Program-made: the position numbers and the translations under genes | Source of the DNA: Zygnema cylindricum | Lineage: Eukaryota > Streptophyta > Zygnematophyceae > Zygnematales > Zygnemataceae | Reading direction: 5' to 3' | DNA: 64,000 nt | NCBI GenBank assembly: GCA_037447655.1 | Contig: JBBHKE010001924.1 | Location: 1-64,000 of the forward strand | Notes under the pieces: generated by a model | The model's input: the letters and a program-made list of their open reading frames with translations, nothing else | Told to the model about the DNA's origin: nothing | Databases searched by the model: none | Shown here: positions 1 through 9,729 of the stretch, in pieces | Layout of the letters: each line of letters starts with the position of its first letter | Position numbering within the stretch: the stretch's first letter is position 1

Positions 1-751
1 TCTGATGATGTATTACCAGGTGGACTGTACGTTTGTGATGTCGGTTTGCTACATAGACTCGTCGTCAAGTGACTAAGCAAGTTGACGTTTAGTATGCGGA
101 TTTTGCGGAGGTGTCGGTGTAAATATTATATTCAACAGAGGTTTGTCTTTTTGCTTATTAGTTTATTAGTGTAGATTCATTCATTCTGACATACCTCGAA
201 TTATTCGGCTATACTCACAGTAATTTAGGTAGGAGGTAGATAACGTACGGCTGGTATGCCTCCGTAGAGTCAGTAGTGAAATCTCTGAGTATAACTTGTA
301 GGACTTAGATTATTATGAGTATCACAGTTGAGCTCATCAAAGTAACGGCAGACTGTTTTTCTGCAACTTTGACCTGATGGTGTGATCACCCTGATTGATG
401 TCTTTGTATGAAACTTTGTGGAGATCTTTGATGACCTAGAAACTATTTGTTTATGTAGTTTCATTCTGTTCTGCTGTTTCTGTAGAATTCTGGGAGGAGT
501 CTACCTGGTTAGTTTGGTAAGCTTTCAGATGTTTTTGGGAAACTCTGCAGCTCATATCTTTTGGATGCCTTGGTGGATTTGGCTGTAACTTTGAGAGGTT
601 ATAGTGTTAAGGATATACTACATACTGGTGCAGTTTCAGCTGCTTTTGGTTATTGTGGAGTAATTTGTGCTGTCTGAAACACAACTGTTTTGAGGTAGTC
701 TGTGGGTGTCTTCCTTGAGTAATCCATGGCTGAAATAAGTTATGGACAACA
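1..751 (+). repeat. LTR of family B type, 5' end outside the window
   Basis: The stretch aligns by eye with the two LTRs of element B (18723-19646 and 22399-23322). Shared landmarks are GGTGTAAATATTATAT, GACATACCTCGAA, TACGGCTGGTATGCCTCCGTA and the end CATGGCTGAAATA...GGACAACA at 751. It is more diverged than the two B LTRs are from each other. No primer site follows, so it is a 3' LTR or solo LTR. An ATG (726) lies 26 bp before the LTR end, as in B. Confidence 0.8.
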
Positions 752-759
752 ACGTCAAC

Positions 760-1055
760 TTGTCAAAAATTGTACATTTTAAGTACATATTAGTACAAGT
801 TACGTACCTTTGAGTTTAGGTTTGATCGTCAATCCGTCCAACAACTTTGACTTGCAAAATATTGTAACAACCTGTTAAAAAAGTGCCACACTTGCGTACG
901 TAGACTGTCATAAACAAAAACAACAATTCACACCGCCGACCAAAGTTTGCGTGACAAAATTGTGGCAACCACGTGTAAATAAAAGTGATGCGCGAAGTTA
1001 CTTTCTCACTTTACGTGAGCCCCACCTTGAGAGGACATGTTGGCTTTTAACTTAA
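760..1055 (+). repeat. Left terminal inverted repeat of the DNA transposon
   Basis: It pairs with the reverse complement of about 3310-3587. Conserved blocks include ATTGTACATTTTA, TTAGTACAAGTTACGTA, TTTGAGTTTAGGTTTGA and ATGTTGGCTT at the inner end. Scattered substitutions and small indels show age. Confidence 0.7.
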
Positions 1056-1273
1056 AATCAAATCACGAATATTTAATAGTGTGGTTTGATTTAGTCGCGC
1101 TTGACGACGCGCATGTTCGTCATTTAGTTTCATCGATATTTTTCATAGTTGTTCAAAATGCATTTTACACACAATTCAAACGCGCGAATTATACGAACGC
1201 ACGCATTGAACAATTTGAAAAGATCGTTAATGAATTTTCATCCGTACTTATTCCGTACATGTACAAAAAATGA
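1037..1273 (+). CDS. Short open frame of unknown function inside the DNA transposon
   Basis: This 78-codon frame starts at the inner edge of the left inverted repeat and encodes a peptide with no family I recognise. It has a hydrophobic stretch around residues 28-40 and ends in Lys-Lys. There is no visible promoter or partner gene. The start overlaps repeat sequence, so chance is the likeliest explanation. I list it because it is the only frame of any length in the left half of this transposon. Confidence 0.15.
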   Translation: MLAFNLKSNHEYLIVWFDLVALDDAHVRHLVSSIFFIVVQNAFYTQFKRANYTNARIEQFEKIVNEFSSVLIPYMYKK

Positions 1274-1742
1274 TTTTTACATATACCGTAGCTTGTAAGT
1301 TTTACGTTAAATGTGCGCTCGACAATTTTAAATATTTAAATATGTATCACACTCTGTGTGTGTATCCGAATTTCCTCATCGACTGGTAGCGGACAATTGT
1401 AAATTAGGCTACTGCGAAATGGCGTAGTGCCAGGTACAAATCTCGCCCAACGCAATTCTTTTGTCAAAGTCCGTCTATTTGATACTATCTGACAGACATC
1501 CATGGCCGCCTTCTCTCACTATCTCCCAAACAGCACACGACTGTTTAAATCACTAGATTTAGGGGGTATTTTCTAGGTCTAAATAGATTAAAACTAAAAG
1601 GACAAGGCAACCTGCCTTCACCTCCTCTTTTTAGCCCTCATACTTGTTGTAGTCACTGAAGGAAAGAGAGGGTGGTGGAGCCATGGCTACCTTAACTCCA
1701 TAGGCAGGACCAAAGAGTGATATAAGTCACTCTCAACAAAAG

Positions 1743-1821
1743 GTGAGTCCGACAGGACTCGAACCTCCGACCGGCAGAGCGAGGCGTAGCCGTCAGCTTT
1801 AACCGGTCGGTTGTAGGAGTT
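1743..1821 (-). other. tRNA-like module (A and B box) in solo LTR
   Basis: Read on the minus strand it holds GGTTCGAGTCC, an excellent B-box/T-loop sequence, preceded by an A-box-like ACCGACCGGTTAAAGC. The minus-strand TTTT at 1741-1738 follows at once. CCGACCGG and CCGGTCGG form a perfect 8-bp inverted repeat inside. The acceptor ends pair only partly, so this is a relic, not a working tRNA. Confidence 0.6.
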
Positions 1822-2314
1822 CGTAAGACTACATAGGGTTTGATTTCTATTTAACAATGTTTAGGTACATTAATCTGATTAACAGGTTTACGGATAAAAG
1901 AACATGGACAAAAGTTAAACTATAGTGCGAACGTGAACCCGCACGAAACAAATATACTGGACATTTGTTTTCAACGGCTAGTATTAAAAGCCGGTTTGGA
2001 TGCGATGGCATGCATCTTCACCGAGATCTCGGAATGGCCGCTTTGGTGGTTTTCGTGCGTGACATGACCTGGCGCCATGTGGCAAGATAACACTGGAAAG
2101 TAGGATTGTCGGGGAGCATGAGGACAAGTCTGAAAGAGACAGACATCCACTCATTAGCTTTGTCGTACACAGGTCTTACAGAAAAGACATTGGCCATGGT
2201 ACCTTTTTGTACTGTACAATCTTCCGATTGGTTTGTACTTCAATAGATAAGGGTTGTGAGAGGGGTTTAGGACTTAGGGAATTTAAGAGGTAGCCGCCTC
2301 TCTCCCAGAGACCT

Positions 2315-2321
2315 TATATAA
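2315..2321 (+). promoter_or_regulatory. TATA box of the solo LTR
   Basis: TATATAA lies about 220 bp before the LTR end. Other A-type LTRs have TATAAA-like sequence at the same place (5468, 43669), so U3 is about 780-810 bp and R-U5 about 200 bp. Confidence 0.5.
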
Positions 2322-2544
2322 ACATTGGCAACTTTTCCACTTTATAACTTATCGCTTGGTTGGGCGTTTTCTGTGATTCTATTTGTTGCGGACTCAGGGG
2401 AGTCTAGAATGCACATGGGTGCAGTCAAGTTGTCTATTTGCCTGCTTGGGTAGCAGTGGTTCTAGTTGAAAGTGGGTTAATCAAAAATTGCCTAGAGGCT
2501 TACTGAATTCAGTAGTCCAATGGGGGACACACAATTGCAACGAG

Positions 2545-3189
2545 TGCCTTCTCTCTGTATCTTTTAAACAACATATGACAGCAAATACGGTTGGCCAGAA
2601 GAATCCCACCGTCTGCAGCCTTTACGTGCTCCCACTCCTCTTGTCAATTTTTGGGCATGGTTGTTTCTGTCGAAGTTTGGAAGAGTGGAATGTTAAAAGC
2701 TTGGGAGGGAGGAGGGTAGTATAGAGGGAGGCGGTTTCTTTCAAGTTTCGTTTTCATTATTCCATGGCGGCCTCTTTTAAAAATAAATTGAAGTAGACGT
2801 TCGTACGGTTTTCAAACTTTCCGCGCGTAAATAGTGTGACATTTCAACGTCTCTTTTCAAAAATATGCGTATATTTTCGATAAACGTACATGTACCGTGA
2901 AATTTCTGTTCAGCTACTGGACACAAAGTATTAATAACTGCGACGTATGTTTTGGTCAAATTTCGTACATTTCCGTAAAATAACTTACATTTTACGACAA
3001 AAATCGTTGAAAAAATCGCAAAAATATGGGATGTACTTTTTGTCCGGTAAACTGAATGTACAATTTAGTAAAGTATAAATCGGGAAAAATGAAAAAATCT
3101 CACAATTTGAATAACAACGAAATTTTTACGCGGGTCTGTTTTTTTATCGTTTACGAAGTTTATTTTGTTTTGTGCGAACTACTTTGTCC
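2545..3189. other. Interior of the DNA transposon, no gene seen
   Basis: This AT-rich sequence between the solo LTR and the palindromic cluster has only short frames with no recognisable protein family. Confidence 0.5.
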
Positions 3190-3305
3190 ATATCACGTCG
3201 TCTTTTAATCTAGACGTAGATTAAAGAACGACGTGACTTTAATCTACGTCTAGATTAAAGGAAGACGTGACTTTAATCTACGTCTAGATTAAAGGACGAC
3301 GTAAC
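3190..3305. repeat. Tandem palindromic repeats (about 34-bp unit)
   Basis: Three copies of a TTTAATCTA-CGTC-TAGATTAAA-type palindrome alternate with GACGTGACT/GACGTAACT spacers. The first copy is inverted relative to the next two, so the cluster can fold into hairpins or a cruciform. It lies at the inner edge of the right inverted repeat. Confidence 0.75.
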
Positions 3306-3309
3306 TTTG

Positions 3310-3587
3310 TACACGATATGAAAAGTTTAGAAGCCAACATTTGCTCTAAAGGTGGGGCCATATTAAGTGAAAAAGTGATTGCGTGCAACACTATTTTTTA
3401 CATGTGGTTGCCGCAGTTTTGTTACACTAAACCTTGGCGGACCGTGTGAATTGATATTTTTTTTATGACGGTCGACTTTTACAATATTTCGCAATTCAAA
3501 GTTGTTCGACGCATTAATCGTCAAACCTAAACTCAAAGATACGTAACTTGTACTAATCTATTATTAAAATGTACAATTTTTGACAAA
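3310..3587 (-). repeat. Right terminal inverted repeat of the DNA transposon
   Basis: It is the reverse complement of about 760-1055, with the outer end AATTTTTGACAA at 3587. It contains the inverted counterparts of all the blocks listed for the left repeat. Confidence 0.7.
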
Positions 3588-4116
3588 CTGATGCAAGTGA
3601 CTGCGCGCAACGAAAAATGTTATTGTAATTAGCAATTCCCTCTATTTATCTTTCATAAAAACTTCATGAGTTTGACAGGGTGATTAAATATTTTATACGA
3701 AGCAAAAAATACTGGAAAAATTGCGACTTGCGAGTATTTTTGACGTTTACTGACACCGCTTAATGGAACCACGGTCTAACTGTAAAATACAGTCATAGTC
3801 TGAACATACTATATTGCAATGTGGGTCCCCAGGTTTGCACACATGATGACAAGTCAATTCGTATTTCGTGTAGGCAAAAATGCACAGTAATGCATAACTT
3901 GTTTGTACATCTGTAGACGTAGTCTTTAACTTTTCTCGGCGCGGACGCGCGCACATAAGCCTTGGTTGCTGCACACCTCACAACGAAGCAATATCTAGCG
4001 TTTTTGCTGCATGTGTCACCTCCCTAACACCATTGTATTTCGCTCAAGTAATTAGATAGTTATTGACATTGACCGTAAGCGAACTCCCCAAAAAATCTGC
4101 ACATTATTAGAGGTAC
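3588..4116. other. AT-rich stretch with no recognised feature
   Basis: Only overlapping short frames without family resemblance are present. It separates the DNA transposon from the first LTR fragment and may be host DNA or a decayed repeat. Confidence 0.4.
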
Positions 4117-4568
4117 TGTTGAAAAAGTGATTCTCAGGTCACTAGTTTATTTCGTGGACTTTAGATAAGAGAGAGAGAGTTAGCGGAGAGCCACCATGGC
4201 TGCCTCCTAAGCAAACAAGGTGCAGATAAAAGAGAGAGAGAGAAAGGAGTATAAACAAAATTATGTAACCCGTGTTAGATTTGAACCTAGGACATACAGA
4301 TGTTAGCCATACGGCGTAGCATACTTATCCGTTAAGTTGTATGAAACGCTAATAATATTGGATGTGTTTTGTATTTAAAAATATCACCAATCTACATACT
4401 TTATTTAACGTATTACGAAATGAAACGACATTGAATTTGAATAGACGCGATTAATTGTCGTTTTGTCGAGCGTGCCTTAGGAAATATAAGATAAGGCCTA
4501 CGGCCAGCAATGGTTTGCATAGGAGTCCTGCCAATAACCCCAGATGTGGATGCTTCCCGTGATGGTGA
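4117..4568 (+). repeat. Truncated, diverged A-type LTR
   Basis: It starts TGTTGAAAAAGTG like the copia LTRs and keeps the landmark order CCATGGCTGCCT then antisense tRNA-like module. The conserved hairpin is eroded to AG-rich sequence. It stops where the LTR of element X starts. Confidence 0.55.
4270..4345 (-). other. tRNA-like module in diverged LTR fragment
   Basis: The minus strand shows CTAGGTTCAAATCTA (B-box-like) and ACAACTTAACGGATAAG (A-box-like). A TTTT run on the minus strand (4260-4257) follows within about 10 nt. Confidence 0.5.
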
Positions 4569-4734
4569 TGTTAAAAAAGGGTATTTTGTATTCTATCTCT
4601 AGTTAAGTCTATGGTCATTCTATAATTTTCGTACTTGTCGCAGTCACTGAGAACTGGAAGGCAGCCATGGCTGTCTCAAGCAGATAAAGAGGAAGACATG
4701 CAAAAAACACAACCTCTGCAAAATATATCCTGCT

Positions 4735-4817
4735 AAGGTGAAGATTTGATCTTCTGACCTCTGGATGAAAGTCGTACGAAATAGCCGTTCGCTTTAACCG
4801 GTAGGTCTTGATGAATC
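4735..4817 (-). other. tRNA-like module in LTR of X
   Basis: On the minus strand, GAAG-ATCAAAT-CTTC forms a T-arm-like hairpin, with CTACCGGTTAAAGC as A-box-like sequence upstream. A minus-strand TTTT lies about 13 nt beyond (4722-4719). Confidence 0.5.
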
Positions 4818-5015
4818 AATACGCATATGGTACTTGATAAATATTTAAAGAATGACGTGGCGACACATTTCATTGAGCGGCTTACGGAACGAAATGAAAC
4901 ATGGAAACGTACAATACCGCACGAAATACTGTAGCGCACAAAATGAATGAAACAACATTTAATTTTAACGGACGAAATCGAATGTCACTTCGCGATCGAC
5001 GATTCGCAGAGTAGC

Positions 5016-5107
5016 TAGAATTTCAACGGTAAACACGGGACGACGACCGTAGAATTTCAAAGGTCAACACGGGACGACGACCGTAGAATTTCAACGGTCA
5101 ACATTAT
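5016..5107. repeat. 34-bp tandem repeat inside the LTR of X (about 2.7 copies)
   Basis: Units beginning TAGAATTTCAACGG and ending CACGGGACGACGACCG start at 5016, 5050 and 5084. No other LTR in the window has it. It lies in U3 between the tRNA-like module and the TATA region. Confidence 0.8.
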
Positions 5108-5599
5108 TCGGTGCACCGTCAAGATCGAACGGTCGACTTTGATCGCCGAATTACGAATGGACGGCACGCCTGAGTGCCAACATGTCGGAAAAACCTTTTG
5201 GCAACAGTTCGCCAAAGTGGAGGAAAACTGACACGTCGCACCATCGTATTAGATGCTAGAGAGAAAATGGACAGAACGACGAGGACTTATTTGCCACGTG
5301 GCAGACCGAGAGTGGTGCCGAATATTATCATACATAAAGTACGACGGCTACCGTACTTTGTATGTACATTATGTAGTGTATGATAATTTGATTGGTCTAG
5401 AAGGGCTATGAGTTGGTTCTTAGTACTTAGATAATTTTTGAAAGCCCTCTCACCCAAAGGTAATCTGTATAAATTTGTTGTCTTTGAACTGCCATTACCT
5501 AATGCTCAGGTGAGCAATTTCAATGATTCTTTTTGCTGTCGACTCAGGGGAGTCCAAGCTAAACAGGGGTGTAGTCGTTCAGATTTTTTGCGTGCCAGG

Positions 5600-6662
5600 T
5601 GAAACTCTAAGATCTCCATAAGTCCTCAGAATGGACAGCTTCCAAGAAGCCTCTAGGATAACCCTGACCCCTTTGTGTTTCAGCAAAAACAACTGCCACC
5701 CTGGCAGACAATAACCCTGACCACCTTCACCCTTGTAAAGGCAAGACTCCTTTGAGTCGATAGCAAAAAGAATCTTTGAATTTGCTCCCCTGAGCAGTGA
5801 GTTATGGAGGGTCAAAGTTGACCTTTTAAATAGAAGCTCTCTAAGAGAGAGGGTCCTATCTCCTAATTTTTCTAAGTCCTATATCTCTGACAGACTCTAT
5901 CTACTGATGTACGGAGCCAATTAGATTACTCTTCGGTACACAAAAGTACAGTTGTCGGTGTACTTTCTGTACGAACATTGAACGACATGGCCTAAATGTC
6001 GACACGTGGTATATCCGGATTCACTCCCTTAATCCTCAGAGATGCCGCGATCCAATGTCATTCCGCCACGTGTCATCCGATGTGGCTATGATCAAAAACC
6101 GCCAAAATTATCTTCCGCGATCTTGGTGTATAATTTCGGCCGTCCGATTAAATTCATATTTAATCATAGCCGTAATAAATACATGCGCGGTATTCTTTTC
6201 GGTAAAGAAATAAATGCGCGGTATTCGTTTTTTATCCGTACCGTAATCCGTACTTTTACATTATTGGATCTATGTCTGTCTCCCGTAAAACTATTTCAAT
6301 TAAATGAACTATCCTACGTATAAATGTTTAAATAAATATCAAACCCTATATTACGTAACACTATCTCTAGAGTTAACGGTTAGAGCTACCGGCGGATTAC
6401 CGACCGGCAAGTTCCAGGTTCAAATCCTAGAAATAGCACATATATTTTGGTAAATATATCCTTAATTATAAATAAACTAATATTTATATCCGGTAAACCT
6501 CTAGATAGCATAGGTAGCCATGACTCTAGCTTCCTCTCCAATTTCTCAGTGACTGCGAAAAGTTTGAGAGTTGGAGAGAGAAGTTAGAAGTAGACTGCCT
6601 CGGCTTCTTTCTTGTTTCTATTCAGACCTAGAAAATACTTTAAAAGACCATTAATTTCTACA
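5600..6662 (-). repeat. 3' LTR of A1
   Basis: On the plus strand it reads TGAAACTCTAAGATC...TTAATTTCTACA. The hairpin core is at 6546-6563. The U3 boxes GCGCGGTATTC (twice, next to AATAAATAC and AATAAATG) and CCACGTGTCAT are visible. Confidence 0.93.
6361..6436 (+). other. tRNA-like module in 3' LTR of A1
   Basis: It starts CTATCTC and ends GAAATAG, which pair in 6 of 7 positions. It has AGTTAACGGTTAGAGC as A-box-like sequence and CCAGG-TTCAAAT-CCTAG as T-arm, the loop being a canonical T-loop. TTTT follows at 6445-6448. Confidence 0.65.
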
Positions 6663-6675
6663 CTCCTCTTATTTT

Positions 6676-7173
6676 CTAGTCAATCTTTAATTTCAGACCA
6701 CACTTCTCCCTGCAGAAAATTAGCTTAGGGGAAGGCACAGGTTTGGTCATCATATCTGCTACCATCTCCCTATCTGGTCGGTACTCTAAACTGATTATTT
6801 TGTTTTCTACTTTCTCTCTAACAAAGCTGAGTCTAATGTCCATGTGTTTGGCTTTAAAATGATGTTTAAGATTGGTAGAAATAGCGATTGCTGCCTGATT
6901 ATCGCAAAATATTTTTTGCACACCACTCTTAAGGTGACCAAGCACACTAAGCAAAGACTTGACCCACATCAATTCTTTTACAGCAAAGCAAGAGGCCATA
7001 TACTCAGCCTCCATGGTGGACTGAGCAATAACTTTTTGCTGTTTGCTACTCCAACAGCAAGCCCCATCACCCACATATAATACATAGCAAAAAGTGCATC
7101 TCCTCATCGGAGCATCACTATAAGTGGCATCACTCCAAGTAGTGATGTCAGTATTCTCCCCACCCAAATGCAT
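6676..7173 (-). pseudogene. A1 RNase H domain (copia pol C-terminus)
   Basis: The 165-residue frame carries the copia RNase H signatures in order: TTWSDATYSD, SSKQQKVIAQSTMEAEYMA (catalytic Asp and Glu), FCDNQAAIAI, KHMDIRLSFVREKV and ADMMTKPVPSPKL. It removes RNA from the RNA:DNA hybrid during reverse transcription in the cytoplasmic particle. A stop within what would normally be GYVLYVGDG-type sequence is not seen, but the link to the reverse transcriptase (7174-7506) is interrupted by stops, so the polyprotein is broken. The frame ends just before the polypurine tract and the LTR. Confidence 0.88.
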
Positions 7174-7506
7174 CTATAGATCCCTAGTTCCTATCAAATA
7201 TCTAAGGACTCCCTTAGCTGCCTCCCAATCCCTCTTAGTGGGAGCATTTAGACTTCTACTCAGCACTCCTACAGCTGCAGCTAAATCCGGCCGGGTACAA
7301 TTCATAAAATAGATTAGACTTCCCACTACTTGCCTGTAAGGAATAGTCTGCATGAACTTCTGTTATTTAGGAGATAATTCCTCGTCTAAGACTATGACTC
7401 CTTCTTCCTCACTCCCCTCACTTCCCTTCTTCAACTCTATTGGAGTTGTACAACTATTAGCTTTATCCATTTGAAATTTTTCAAGCATGTTCCCTATTGC
7501 TTCCTT

Positions 7507-8055
7507 TTAGTCAATCTTATAATTTTTCTTTTTTCGGTGTCTCTCTACTTGAATTCCCAAAATATATTTTGCTTCCCCCATATCCTTCATTTCAATTCTC
7601 GCCATAAGATCGATTTTCAGTTTATAAATTTTTTCCATTAATTTACTTAAAACAAGCAAATCATCAACATAAATTGCAATAAATATAAAACCTTCCTCAT
7701 CTTCGAAAACATAGATTGAGTGATCTGAGCTGATCCGGATATATCTAAGACCGGTAAGAAACTCATCAAGCTTCTTATTCCACTGTCGAGGCGCCTGTTT
7801 CAAACCATAAAGAGATTTAATTAGCCGGCATACCTTACTCTCCTCTCCTTCCTCCACAAACCCTTCGGGTTGTCGCATGAAGATCTCCTCTTCCAATTCT
7901 CCATGCAAAAAGGCTGTCTTGATGTCCATCTGGTGCACTTCCATGTCTTCCGCTGCTGCAAGGCTGAGAAGTATGCGGACGGAGGGAAATCTGACCACTG
8001 GGGCAAAGGTTTCCTCGTAGTCAATTCCCTCTTTTTGTGTAAATCCCTTTGCCAC
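7507..8055 (-). pseudogene. A1 reverse transcriptase domain
   Basis: The 182-residue frame begins in the conserved start of the copia reverse transcriptase (MAKGFTQKEGIDYEETFAPV) and runs through VHQMDIKTAFLHGELEEEIF, SLYGLKQAPRQWNKKLDEF and the catalytic IYVDDLLVLSK. The YVDD box is intact. It copies element RNA to DNA. The frame is cut off after GIQVERHRKKK by a frameshift, and upstream sequence (8056-8190) has stops, so the enzyme could not be made whole from this copy. Confidence 0.9.
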
Positions 8056-8191
8056 TAATCGGGCTTATAACGCCGATTGTGTTATCTGAGTTCAGTTTTA
8101 ATTTGAAAACCCAATTACAACCGATTTGTTTTCAGTTAGGTGGACAATCCACCAGCTCCCAAGTATCGGCTGCCATAATTGAGGCCATCTC

Positions 8192-9552
8192 CTAATTGAT
8201 GGCTGTCTTCCACCGGTTTCTTTCTGGACAAGTCATCGCCTCTCCATAAGTTTGAGGTTCATCTTGATGAGATAATTTAGTTACCTTGATATTAACTTGT
8301 TTTTTTTGTAGTCCTTTGCTACTTCTCCTTCCCCCCTCAAAATCTGAGGCCGGAATAGATGGTTCTGGTGGATTCTTTCGAACAAACTCGGCTTCTCCCC
8401 TATCCCTTGATTCCGAATCAATTTCCACCACGTCTTCCGCTTCGGGTAGAGTTGTCACTAGAGTTTCCACAGCCAATTCCTTTTCGGTCTGATTTGTATC
8501 TGCAAGAATGTCATCTTCTCTAAAACGCGGATAGTTAGGGAGCTCAAAGTCATCGGAATTTTCTGACTCAAATCTGATTTTTACTGACTTTGTATATTTG
8601 AAGGGATCCACTGACTTTCTTTTATCCATAGCTACTAGATGTTTTACTAAGATTATATCTTCTCTTTTTATATCATAAACTCTATATGATTCAACATCCT
8701 CATTATATCCTAATAAGTATCCCGGTTTTCCTTTAGGATCTAGCTTCCAATTAGACCGATCTGTATCTAGACTGAATACTTGACTGCCGAAAACCTTTAA
8801 GTGAGATAAGTCTGGTTTTCGGCCTGTCCATCTCTCATAAGGTGTTTGATTTTTTATAGTTGAAGAAAAAACTCTATTTTTGAGGTAATTAGCACAGTTC
8901 ATTGCTTCTGCCCAAAACCTTTTTCCTATCTTCTTATCTGACAACATACTTCTAGCACTATCACTTAGTGTTCTATTTAACCTTTCAGCTACCCCATTCT
9001 GTTCCGGGTTTTCTAGAACTGTCTTTTGGTGTTGGACCCCATCTTCCCTCACAAAATCCTCAAACTGGTTAGAAGTATACTCTCCACCATTGTTACTCCT
9101 TATTCTCTTGATTGGAGTTTCATGAAGTTTTTCGCTCCATGCTTTATATTGTCTAAAAGAATCCTGAGCTTTGGACTTGTTTTTCAAAAAATACACTCGG
9201 GAATACCGAGACCAATCATCAGTGCTAGTCATCATAAATCTCTTCCCCCCCCCGGTGAGGGCACTTTAGCCGGTCCCCAAATATCTGTGTGTACTAGATC
9301 TAGAATTTTTTCTCCCTTATAGGTGGCTGTTTTAGGAAAGGGTAATCTGTGTGTTTTACCTTGAGCACATCTACTACAATCACTTATATAATCACTCTCA
9401 TTGAACCTAATCCCTTCCACCACTCCCATCTTTTTCATCTCTCTTAACTTGTCTAGATTCACATGCCCAAGCCTCTTATACAACATCATAATATCATGAA
9501 CACCATCATAATAATGTTTCTTCGTTTCATTACTTAAAACCAGCCTAAACAT
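8192..9552 (-). pseudogene. A1 integrase: HHCC finger, core and C-terminal linker
   Basis: Two overlapping frames (9552-9232 and 9235-8192) together cover the integrase. The first has the zinc-binding GAG-pre-integrase segment (RLGHVNLDKL, DCSRCAQGKTHRLPFP) and the first catalytic Asp in VHTDIWGPAKV. The second has TDDWSRYSRVYF, then RIRSNNGGEYTSNQF, where the second catalytic Asp of the usual SDNGGEY is replaced by Asn, and NPEQNGVAERLNRTL with the catalytic Glu. A frameshift in the G/C run at 9240-9250 separates the frames. The acidic linker to reverse transcriptase follows (to 8192). Confidence 0.88.
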
Positions 9553-9729
9553 CCCATGGCTACCTTTCTCAGCAATGAAATAGACATCCTCCTCAAAACT
9601 AGCAGTAAAGACTCATTCCCTAGTGCTAGTAAAACAACCCTTATCATCTAATACGGATGTAGAGATGAGGTTTTTTTTCAGCTCCGGAATAAACAATACA
9701 TTGGAGAATGTTACTATGGATGTCTTTCC

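Larger units (their letters stand above)
1542..2539 (+). repeat. Solo copia LTR (A type) inside the DNA transposon
   Basis: It begins TGTTTAAATCACTAGATTTA and ends GACACACAATTGCA, with no internal region. The near-match target duplication ACGAC (1537-1541) / ACGAG (2540-2544) supports insertion followed by LTR-LTR recombination. Landmarks in order are the hairpin core ACTTGTTGTAGTCACTGAA (1642-1660), CCATGG, the antisense tRNA-like module, U3 boxes, a TATA box (2315) and the GGACTC/GAGTC hairpin near the end. Confidence 0.88.
760..3587. mobile_element. Degenerate non-autonomous DNA transposon with long terminal inverted repeats
   Basis: The first roughly 290 bp reappear inverted at the right end: TTGTCAAAAATTGTACATTT at 760 matches the reverse complement ending at 3587, and the match continues through GTACAAGTTACGTA, TTTGAGTTTAGGTTTGA, CAATTCACAC and CACTTTTTCACTT-like stretches. 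There is no transposase-sized reading frame. A solo LTR (1542-2539) sits inside. I cannot define the target duplication, so the superfamily is unknown. The interior includes the palindromic cluster at 3190-3305. Confidence 0.65.
4569..5599 (+). repeat. 5' LTR of element X, first part
   Basis: This A-type LTR has hairpin core ACTTGTCGCAGTCACTGA (4633-4650), CCATGG, an antisense tRNA-like module, an unusual 34-bp tandem repeat (5016-5107), a TATA-like GTATAAAT (5467) and the GACTCAGGGGAGTC hairpin. A1 inserted into the CTGCCAGGGTGGCAG hairpin near the end. The rest is 12079-12183. Confidence 0.85.

Noticed and set aside
270-464. Short minus-strand frame in the first LTR
   Set aside because: It lies within LTR sequence, is not open in the two B LTRs in the same form, and resembles no protein.
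1743-1821. A genuine tRNA gene
   Set aside because: B-box and T-loop are good, but the acceptor stem pairs poorly, and the same module recurs in every A-type LTR. It is part of a repeat, not a host tRNA.
2777-2959. Short frames between 2488 and 3974
   Set aside because: All are under 80 codons, partly run through LTR ends or inverted repeats, and match no family.
3190-3305. CRISPR array
   Set aside because: Only three units, palindromic throughout, no unique spacers, eukaryotic context.
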